Positions 1 to 7,877 of a DNA stretch of 64,000 nucleotides are shown one piece after another. This DNA comes from Zygnema cylindricum (taxonomy: Eukaryota; Streptophyta; Zygnematophyceae; Zygnematales; Zygnemataceae). A program made the translations under genes and the position numbers. The number at the start of each line of letters is the position of its first letter. Positions within the stretch are counted from its first letter, which is position 1. The stretch spans positions 277,618 to 341,617 of the forward strand of contig JBBHKE010002523.1 of NCBI GenBank assembly GCA_037447655.1, in the 5' to 3' direction. The notes under the pieces are model-generated. The model saw only the letters and a program-made list of their open reading frames with translations, was not told the origin of the DNA and searched no databases.

Positions 1-188
1 CCACCACCTTTTATCTCCCCTCAATCTGCAATCCTGTTTTTAGTAGTGTCCCTTCTGGGAAGATCTAAGTCCTCCTCACTCTCACACTCAAAACTGATTC
101 TGATTTTCTTAGTGTATTTGAAAGGATCAAATGACTTCCATTCATCCATGACAACTAGGTGTTTTACTAGAATGATATCTTGTTTAGC

Positions 189-1575
189 TTAGTCATAGAC
201 TTTATATCCCTTGACATCCTCATCATGTCCCACAAAATATCCTGGTTTCCCTTTAGCAAATAGTTTCCAGTTTTTCTTATCTGTGTCAAGACTGTAAACT
301 TGACTACCGAATACTTTCAAGTGGGAAACATTCGGTTTCTTTCCAACCCATCTCTCATAAGGGGTCATTTCTTTAACAGTTATGGTGAGGACTCTATTCT
401 TAATGTAGTTAGCACAGTTCATGGCCTCTGCCCAAAAACTTCTTCCTATTTTCTTATCAGCCAACAACTGCACACAATGTCTCCCAAAGTCCGATTTAAC
501 TTCTCAGCTACCCCATTCTGTTTTGGATTATTCGGTACAGTTTTCTGATGCTGAACTCCCTCATCTCTCAAATAATCCTCAAACTGGTTAGAGGTGTACT
601 CTCCCCCATTATCACTCCTTATTCTCTTAAAGGGGGTTCTGTGCAACTTCTCACTCCATGCTTTGTATTCTTTAAAGTATTTTGGTGTTTCAGACTTTGT
701 TTTAAAGAAGTAGACTCTTGAATATCTGGACCAATAATCGGTAATTGTCAACATACATCTCTTTCCCCCAACCGAAGGCACTCTTGCTCGTCCCCAGATA
801 TTTGTGTGGACCAGATCTAGTACTTTTTCACCTCTATATGAGGCAGTTTTTGGAAAGGGAAGTCTGTGAGCCTTACCTTGGGCACAACCACTACAGTCAT
901 CCATCATCTCATTATCCCCAAACTTAATGCCCTCTACTACACCCAGCTTCTTCATTTCCCTCAGTCTATCAAAATGCACATGTCCCAAACGCTTATGCCA
1001 GATCATCAAGCTCGGAACACCACCATAGTAAGCACTCTTCTTTTCATTACACACGTTAAGCCTAAACATTCCTTGGCTACCCTTATCTGCTGAGAAGTAG
1101 ACTTCATCTCCATACTTAGCTGTAAAGACTCCCTTTCTAGTGAAGGTATCAAAATCCTTGTTATCTAATACACAAGTAGACACAAGATTCTTACTTAACT
1201 GAGGAATGTAGAGCACATCTGAGAAGGTGAGAATAGAGGTCTTACCCTCCACTAAGACTTTCAGATTTATCGATCCCACTAGATCTATGGTAACTACTCT
1301 CCCATCCCCATACTCTATTTCCACGGTAGGGATCTTTCTTAGCTTGGTGAAGAGGTGTTTGTCAGGACACATATGCATGGATACACATGAGTCGATGATC
1401 CATCCCTCCTCTGGTGCTTCCCGAATGGCTCCAACGGCACACTTTAGTTTCCGAGGGATCTCCTTCTCCTCTAGATTCTTGTCGAGAAGAAGCTCCCCAT
1501 CCTCCTCCTCAGAGGAATCGTCCTCCTCGGTCTCTCCTTTCACTCGTGTGACCACAAGTGCTTTCTTCTTCCCTC
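189..1575 (-). pseudogene. Element C protease and integrase region (broken pol)
   Basis: On the minus strand 1575-446 encodes an acidic linker, an aspartic protease (WIIDSC where the family has DSG), the GAG-pre-integrase zinc region (MIWHKRLGH then CSGC) and the integrase core. Of the integrase triad the first Asp has become Asn (LVHTN), the second is kept (RSDNGGEY) and the Glu is kept (NGVAEKLNRT). Integrase continues in another frame at 473-189 (RSFWAEAMNCANY, KPNVSHLKVFGS), so a frameshift lies at about 446-473. Bases 1-188 are the linker towards reverse transcriptase, which lies outside the window. Mutated protease and integrase residues plus the frameshift mark a dead copy. Confidence 0.9.
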
Positions 1576-2750
1576 TGTTGATATTTGGGTATTTTCTAGG
1601 TCTGTATTAGGATAGAAAAAGAGCTGAGGCGGTCTGCCTCTAACTCCCCTATCCAAGCCCCCACACTTGTTGTAGTCACTGAAGGCTGGATAGGGAGCTA
1701 GAGCCATGGCTGCCTAGGCTCTCTAGAGAAGACAGGGGGAGAATTAGACTTACCAAAAGTAGGCTGCCGGACGCAGGAATTGATCCTGGTACCTGCCGTC
1801 CGTCAATCGGCATTAGCCGTTAGCTCTAGCCGTTAAGTCTAAGAATGATATTACGATATATAAGGTTTGATAAATATATAAATCTTTGTATGTAGATAAA
1901 TCCGTTAAACGGCTTATAGATACTTTGTACATAGATACAGTTTGATTTAGTACGAAGTACGGTATGGGGACAGAACGGATACCGCGCATTTGTTTCGATA
2001 GCGAAACGAATACCGCGCGTCGAATTTCAGCGGCTAGGATTATAGCCGGTTTTGATCGGACGGCCGCGATAGGCGCCGCGATCACGGAAATGTACTTTTG
2101 GCGTTTTACGGTCTTTGCCACGTCAGATAACACGTGGCGTAATAACATTGGATTACGGGAATTCCGGAGATTATAGGAACTAATCCTGATTTGACACGTG
2201 TCGACATTTTGGCCATGTCGTACAATGGCCGTACAGAAAGTACACCGGCACCTGTACTTTTCTGTACGATACAGTAATTTGATTGGTGCCGTACTTCAGT
2301 AGATAGAGTTTTAGAGAGGGAATAGGACTTAGAAAATTTTGGGTAGGCAGCTGCCTCTCCCAGAGAGCACTCTGTATAAATGGCAAACTTTGGCCAGCCA
2401 TATCTATCAATTTACTTGACCATTTTCAGTGATTCTTTTTGCTGCGGACTCAGGGGAGTCTAGGCTACACAGGGGTGTAGTCGGTCAGAGTTTTTGTCTG
2501 CCAGGGTGGCTGTATTTCTAAGGGAAAGTCAAAGTGGGTGAATGTGTCCAAATCTCATATTCTAACTTTGCATTCTGTGGTGGAACTGAGCACACAGAAA
2601 GTGTTATTTCACAGGGGTGAATCTATATTGGGGTTCTGACTGTCAAGGGGTCAGTCACTTGGGTTTATATTAACTTGGAGTCGGCACTATCTAGATTAGC
2701 TTCTTTTGGATCTGCATACTCTGAGGGCCAATGGAGGTCTCAGAGTTTCA
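1576..2750 (+). repeat. 5' LTR of element A
   Basis: An LTR of 1175 bp with ends TGTTGATATT and GAGTTTCA, so TG...CA. It contains an antisense tRNA-like block with a B-box-like site (1776-1786), G-boxes at 2131-2136 and 2195-2200, GTAC cores at 2220, 2231, 2240, 2254 and 2264, and a TATAAA at 2375-2380. Its last 20 bases contain the first ATG of the gag ORF. Confidence 0.95.
2131..2380 (+). promoter_or_regulatory. LTR promoter module of element A: G-boxes, GTAC array, TATA box
   Basis: Two CACGTG boxes (2131-2136, 2195-2200), then five GTAC cores starting at 2220, 2231, 2240, 2254 and 2264 (steps 11, 9, 14, 10), then TATAAA at 2375-2380. The same order and near-identical spacing occur in the LTRs at 6878, 19224 and 55038. 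GTAC is the core bound by plant SBP-box factors and CACGTG that of bZIP/bHLH factors; their use here is inferred. Confidence 0.6.
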
Positions 2751-4782
2751 GGTTATGGGCCCACCATCTAGGGTGCCTATGTTTGATGGAACAGGCTTCA
2801 CGTATTGGGCGTTTACAATGGAGGGATTGCTTTTCGAGAAGCACTTATGGGGAATTGTTGCGGGACAAGTGAGATGTCCGCCACCTGGCTTTGGAGGAGC
2901 TTACTACGGAGAATCATCTGAGACTGCCCAGAATATCATCCGGAGTTCAGATGTAACGGAAGGTGAAGGGAAAAACCTTTCCGTGGATGGGGAAATAGGG
3001 GAGAAGGAAAAAGGGACACCTATGGTGAGGGGAGCTAGGCTCTCAGCTATGGTACCACATGTAGGGACTAAAACTGAAGAAAATGACACAAAAATATGGG
3101 AATACAAAAACACTATAGCAAAACATCTCATACTTAGATATGTGTCTAAGTCGATAGCTATCACTCTTTTAAGTCTAACCAAGTCTTCAGAGATATGGGA
3201 AGCACTAACTCAGATTTATAAGAGTGAGACTATTCAGAGGCAGCAATTAGTAAAACAGGAAATAGATGCCTACGTTTATAAAGGCGGTAGCATGATAGAG
3301 TTTTGCAATGATATTGCTGCGTTATATGTTGAGCTTACTAGTGCGGGATATGTAGAATCTGAGGAGAGTAAGATTAATACACTGATTATGAAACTCCCAG
3401 ATGAGTACGAAATCATAATTTGTCGTATGCAGGCAATGGATGGCTCCTCATGGACTTGGAGCTTTACCATGGGGATAATTCTTGTGAAGGAAAGCACTTT
3501 GGAGCTTCGTAGGGGAAAGGACAGGGTCAATGCATTTTCAGCTGGTGGTGATTGGCGGAAGCGTGATGAGAGGAACGGCGGTGACGAGCGGAATCGTGAT
3601 GAGAGGAACGGTGGTGACGAGCGGAAGCGTGATGAGAGAAAGAAAGAAAAAGGTAAACCTTATCGGAACTTTGGTGGAAAGAGAGGGAGAGGAAAAGAAA
3701 GGGGAGCTTTAAAAAAGGGGGCTTGCTTCTTTTGTAGAGAACCGGGTCATTATATGGAGGAATGCCCTTCTTTGGAAAAACTTAGAAGTTGGAATGTGGA
3801 TGAGGAGGAAAAAGGGGAAGAGGAGAAAAAGGATGAAGATATTTTAGAGCTTCTCCGGATTAGTAGTATGGGGAAGAAAGAAAAGCACACAGTAATTGCA
3901 CGAAGGCAACAGTGTGCTTTTGGAGGTATAAGGGAAGTAAAGAGAGAGGAGGTACTTGAGGATGTTGAGGAGTGTAGAGTGTATGACTTAGAAATGAGAA
4001 AGTCAGTTCTAGGATCCATAAGTGAAAACGGGAAAGATAAAATTAATAAGGATAATTTTATAGATAATAGGGAACCAGAAAACTGGTCAGAAAGGGAGAC
4101 TTCAACGGATTCCGAGGAAAGGGGAGAAGTGAAACTCGAAGAGGTTTCAAAGGATAGGGGAGAAGATAAATATTTGATTAAAGGTTTAGGGGAGAAGAAA
4201 TATTTATTGGGAATTAAATTAGAAAGTAATAGTGGAAAGAATTCCATGGGAGAGAGTGAGGGAGGTTCAGAAAATGGGGTAATTATCATGGATAAAAATA
4301 TGAGTACGAAAGATGTAGATCTTATGAGGAACTTAGTGGGGACTAGTGTTTTTTGGGAATATTTGGGGGTGGATGGATTTGACATCACTACTTGGTGTGA
4401 CGTCACTTGTGAAGATGTGCCTGTAAAAGGGTTAGCATCTGGGTGTATGTTGCAGATTGAAAATGGGGCTGGCTGTTTGGATCGCAAGAGGGAAATCGGT
4501 TTGTGTGTGGATGAAAGAGTGATGAAGTGGATAAAATCTTTGCTCGGATTTATGGAAAAAGGGATGTTAAATAAAATGTGTGATGCAATTATCATTTCAG
4601 TTCATTTAATGCACTGTGTTAAATACTTAAGTTTTATGAAAGGAAAAGAAAAAAGGAAAAAGAAAAGGAAAAAAAAAAGGAGGGGGTGTTTGTTTACTTG
4701 TTTGTGGAAGTTGAAAGAAAATAGACTAGAAAATAAGGGGAGTGTTGATATTTGGGTATTTTCTAGGTCTGTATTAGGATAG
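2731..4782 (+). CDS. Element A single ORF: gag plus shrunken pol remnants (683 aa)
   Basis: The ORF opens in U5 of the 5' LTR (ATG 2731) or at the in-frame ATG in the primer site (2755) and stops in the 3' LTR. Residues about 115-270 are copia gag (WEYKNTIAKH, ALTQIYKSETIQ, INTLIMKLPDEYE). Residues about 270-310 are a charged tandem repeat (RNGGDERNRDE). A CCHC knuckle (CFFCREPGHYMEEC) follows at about 332. After it, only remnants align with B and C: the protease lead-in (CAFGGIREV) without a DSG site, the end of reverse transcriptase (LGEKKYLLGI) and RNase H (DITTWCDV, ERVMKWIKSLLG). Integrase and the reverse transcriptase core are gone, yet the frame is open throughout. Gag could form particles; the rest should be inactive. 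Confidence 0.85.
   Translation: MEVSEFQVMGPPSRVPMFDGTGFTYWAFTMEGLLFEKHLWGIVAGQVRCPPPGFGGAYYGESSETAQNIIRSSDVTEGEGKNLSVDGEIGEKEKGTPMVRGARLSAMVPHVGTKTEENDTKIWEYKNTIAKHLILRYVSKSIAITLLSLTKSSEIWEALTQIYKSETIQRQQLVKQEIDAYVYKGGSMIEFCNDIAALYVELTSAGYVESEESKINTLIMKLPDEYEIIICRMQAMDGSSWTWSFTMGIILVKESTLELRRGKDRVNAFSAGGDWRKRDERNGGDERNRDERNGGDERKRDERKKEKGKPYRNFGGKRGRGKERGALKKGACFFCREPGHYMEECPSLEKLRSWNVDEEEKGEEEKKDEDILELLRISSMGKKEKHTVIARRQQCAFGGIREVKREEVLEDVEECRVYDLEMRKSVLGSISENGKDKINKDNFIDNREPENWSERETSTDSEERGEVKLEEVSKDRGEDKYLIKGLGEKKYLLGIKLESNSGKNSMGESEGGSENGVIIMDKNMSTKDVDLMRNLVGTSVFWEYLGVDGFDITTWCDVTCEDVPVKGLASGCMLQIENGAGCLDRKREIGLCVDERVMKWIKSLLGFMEKGMLNKMCDAIIISVHLMHCVKYLSFMKGKEKRKKKRKKKRRGCLFTCLWKLKENRLENKGSVDIWVFSRSVLG
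2751..2765 (+). other. Primer-binding site of element A, overlapping an in-frame gag ATG
   Basis: GGTTATGGGCCCACC follows the LTR with no gap. It is complementary to the anticodon arm of plant initiator tRNA-Met. The ATG at 2755-2757 inside it is in frame with the ORF that opens at 2731. Confidence 0.85.
4732..4742 (+). other. Polypurine tract of element A
   Basis: AATAAGGGGAG directly precedes the TG of the 3' LTR, as expected for the plus-strand primer. Element B has the matching AACAAGGGGAG at the same place. Confidence 0.8.
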
Positions 4783-5917
4783 AAAAAGAGCTGAGGCGGT
4801 CTGCCTCTAACTCCCCTATCCAAGCCCCCACACTTGTTGTAGTCACTGAAGGCTGGATAGGGAGCTAGAGCCATGGCTGCCTAGGCTCTCTAGAGAAGAC
4901 AGGGGGAGAATTAGACTTACCAAAAGTAGGCTGCCGGACGCAGGAATTGATCCTGGTACCTGCCGTCCGTCAATCGGCATTAGCCGTTAGCTCTAGCCGT
5001 TAAGTCTAAGAATGATATTACGATATATAAGGTTTGATAAATATATAAATCTTTGTATGTAGATAAATCCGTTAAACGGCTTATAGATACTTTGTACATA
5101 GATACAGTTTGATTTAGTACGAAGTACGGTATGGGGACAGAACGGATACCGCGCATTTGTTTCGATAGCGAAACGAATACCGCGCGTCGAATTTCAGCGG
5201 CTAGGATTATAGCCGGTTTTGATCGGACGGCCGCGATAGGCGCCGCGATCACGGAAATGTACTTTTGGCGTTTTACGGTCTTTGCCACGTCAGATAACAC
5301 GTGGCGTAATAACATTGGATTACGGGAATTCCGGAGATTATAGGAACTAATCCTGATTTGACACGTGTCGACATTTTGGCCATGTCGTACAATGGCCGTA
5401 CAGAAAGTACACCGGCACCTGTACTTTTCTGTACGATACAGTAATTTGATTGGTGCCGTACTTCAGTAGATAGAGTTTTAGAGAGGGAATAGGACTTAGA
5501 AAATTTTGGGTAGGCAGCTGCCTCTCCCAGAGAGCACTCTGTATAAATGGCAAACTTTGGCCAGCCATATCTATCAATTTACTTGACCATTTTCAGTGAT
5601 TCTTTTTGCTGTGGACTCAGGGGAGTCTAGGCTACACAGGGGTGTAGTCGGTCAGAGTTTTTGTCTGCCAGGGTGGCTGTATTTCTAAGGGAAAGTCAAA
5701 GTGGGTGAATGTGTCCAAATCTCATATTCTAACTTTGCATTCTGTGGTGGAACTGAGCACACAGAAAGTGTTATTTCACAGGGGTGAATCTATATTGGGG
5801 TTCTGACTGTCAAGGGGTCAGTCACTTGGGTTTATATTAACTTGGAGTCGGCACTATCTAGATTAGCTTCTTTTGGATCTGCATACTCTGAGGGCCAATG
5901 GAGGTCTCAGAGTTTCA
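4743..5917 (+). repeat. 3' LTR of element A
   Basis: Copy of 1576-2750 at a constant offset of 3167 bases, with one substitution noticed by eye. It is preceded by the polypurine tract and followed directly by the second ccctc. The stop codon of the internal ORF (4780-4782) lies 38 bases inside this LTR. Confidence 0.95.
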
Positions 5918-6897
5918 CCCTCCGGAAGAACCACCTCCACGATTTTTTTGAAGCCTCGGCTCTGATAGCTTGATGCAATCAGCTATGAAGTGCCCCACCT
6001 TTTTGCAGAAGTGACAAAGGCCCTTTAGAGTCCTCGGTTCTCCCGATTGGTCATTTTCCCCTTTGAAGCTATTGTAAGGCTTCTTCGGATCCTTCCTCCA
6101 CAGGTCAGTTCCGCTAGCTAGAGCTTGCACGCTTTTTCCTCCTCTTCGAATCTCAATGGTGTTTTCCTGTACAAGTATCATTCGAACCACGGTGCTCCAC
6201 TTCCAAGCACTATCATCCATTTGTTGTACTCGAAACACTATATTTTCATACTCTTCCAGCAACTTCATTATGAGAGTGTTAACTTTCATCTTCAAAGTGC
6301 CTGTCCATCTGGCACTCTCCATCTCCATGTATAGACAAGAGAGATCGGTGCAATAGTCCAACATCTTTCCTCCTTTGAAAGTGTAACTAATCAGCCTATG
6401 CTCAACTAGCTGAAGCTCCTGAATGGTGCCAACTCTTTAGATCTCCACTAATGTCATCCACAACTCCTTGGCCTTGAAGATTTGAAGGTGAGAAGTTGCC
6501 AACGCTTGAGTGAGGTGCCTTAGAATGAAGTGCTTGGCATTCATGTTGGTGTACTCCCACATCTGAATGTCGTTTTCCTCGGTCTTCAAGGCCACCGCTC
6601 CGGGTGCCATGGCAATAGGAGTGAGAAGTGTCTCCTTTCCTTTCCCCTTTTCGGACACACTGCTGTCCCCATCATTTGTCTCCTCCGTTGGAGCAGATCC
6701 TGTTGCAGAAAACCTCACTCCTCCAAACCCTGGTGGAGTTCCTTGAGATGGACGTTTCACTTGTCCACTAACAATACCCCAGTATCGCTTCTCACATAAT
6801 GCCCTTCTCATCATAGCTTCCAGTAAATGAATCCAGATTCGTTGAATATGGGCACCCTAGAGGGTGGGCCCATAACCTGCAATTCTGTGTCCTCCAT
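5918..6897 (-). pseudogene. Element C gag (broken)
   Basis: Minus-strand gag of the copia capsid type (UBN2-like), ending in a CCHC zinc knuckle (CHFCKKVGHFIADC, about 6017-5976) that binds RNA. The ATG at 6897-6895 lies in the LTR; a second in-frame ATG at 6873-6871 lies inside the primer-binding site. Compared with element B the copy has a 1-nt deletion near 6811 that breaks the frame soon after the start, then stays open except for one TAA at 6434-6436. It stops at element A's insertion point and resumes as protease at 1575. Confidence 0.88.
6864..6877 (-). other. Primer-binding site of element C (half-tRNA iMet type)
   Basis: On the minus strand the bases right after the LTR read GGTTATGGGCCCAC, the reverse complement of the anticodon arm of plant initiator tRNA-Met as I know it. 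This implies priming by a cleaved tRNA rather than by the tRNA 3' end. Confidence 0.82.
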
Positions 6898-7877
6898 TTA
6901 GACCAAAATTGAGGAAGCCTCTATGTAGTTTTTGACTAACCCACTTTCACCGAGAGCAACTGCTACCCTAGCAGATAAATAGATAATCTGACTGCACCCC
7001 TGTGCAGTCTGGACTCCCTTGAGTCCACAGCAAAAGGAATCACTGAAAACGCCTAACCACGCGATTAAGTATAAATCATGGCAAAGATGCCAAGATTTAT
7101 ACTAGCTTGTTGGGAGAGAGGCGGCTACCTCCTCAATCCATTAAGTCCCAAACCCTCTCACAACCTCTATCTACTGATGTACGGAACCAATCAAAAGACT
7201 GTATAGTACAAAAAGGTACTATGCCCGATGTGCTTTCTGTACAGCCTATGTACGACAAGGCCATGGAGTGGACGCCTGTCTCCCCCGGACTTGTCCTCAC
7301 GCTCCCCGGGATTCCAGCTTCCCAATGACATATTGCCACGTGTCGCCAGGTTATGTTACATCCGTAAACCGCCAAAGCGGCCTTTCCAGGATCTCAGCGA
7401 TGATGTGAGCAGTCGGATCCTAGTCGGCTTTAATTCCCAGCCGTTCAAAAACAAATGTCTAGTACATTTGTTTCGTGCGCGCTAAATTCCCCAACTAGTT
7501 TCTATGTATCCTATTTGTTATTCCGTTAATCAAGTTAGTCATCTATCTATTACTTAAATAGCTATCAAACCCTATGTATCCTAACGGACTATTACGACCG
7601 ACTGGTAAGGGTTGACGGCTATGCCTTGCCCTACCGGTCGGAGGTTCGAGTCCTGCCGGACTCAACCTTTTTGGTTGAGAGTGACTTAGGTCACTCTTAA
7701 GCCCTGCCTATGGAGCTAAGGCAGCCATGGCTCCACCGCCCTCTTTCTCTTTCAGTGACTAGAACAAGTGTGGGGGTTTGAGAGAGAAGGTGGAGGCAGG
7801 CTGCCTCTGCTTTCCTTTTCCTTTTTTTTTTAATTAAGACCTAGAAAATACCTCCCCTAAATCTAGTGATTTCAACA
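6878..7877 (-). repeat. 5' LTR of element C
   Basis: A 1000-bp LTR beginning TGTTGAAATCAC on the minus strand at 7877 and ending GAATTGCA at 6878, with the usual TG...CA ends. It aligns with the LTRs of element B. It holds a G-box (CACGTG, 7337-7342), GTAC cores at 7206, 7216, 7239 and 7250, a TATA-like TATAAAT near 7101-7095 and a tRNA-like block with an exact B box (GGTTCGAGTCC, 7643-7653) that runs antisense to the element. Confidence 0.9.

Larger units (their letters stand above)
1576..5917 (+). mobile_element. Element A: young non-autonomous copia derivative (TR-GAG-like)
   Basis: A complete 4342-bp element: 5' LTR 1576-2750, internal region 2751-4742, 3' LTR 4743-5917. It is flanked by a perfect 5-bp target duplication ccctc (1571-1575 and 5918-5922). 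By eye I found a single LTR difference (C at 2445, T at 5612), so the insertion is very recent. The internal region is only 1992 bp, holds one ORF and lacks a working protease, integrase or reverse transcriptase, so movement must have used proteins of a relative such as the B/C lineage. Confidence 0.95.
1..7877 (-). mobile_element. Ty1/copia element C, minus strand, split by element A and cut by the left edge
   Basis: An LTR retrotransposon read right to left. Its 5' LTR is 6878-7877, primer site 6864-6877, gag 5918-6897, and protease plus integrase 1575 down to about 189. Reverse transcriptase, RNase H and the 3' LTR lie beyond the left edge. Element A sits between the gag zinc knuckle and the protease. 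Removing A and one copy of the 5-bp duplication (ccctc) restores one continuous reading frame across the junction, and element B has the same linker. The element is dead: a 1-nt deletion near the gag start, an in-frame stop at 6434-6436, a frameshift around 446-473 and altered catalytic residues. Confidence 0.92.

Noticed and set aside
745-1610. Plus-strand ORFs of 60-127 codons opposite element C
   Set aside because: They are shadows of the minus-strand copia protease and integrase frame and show no motif of their own.
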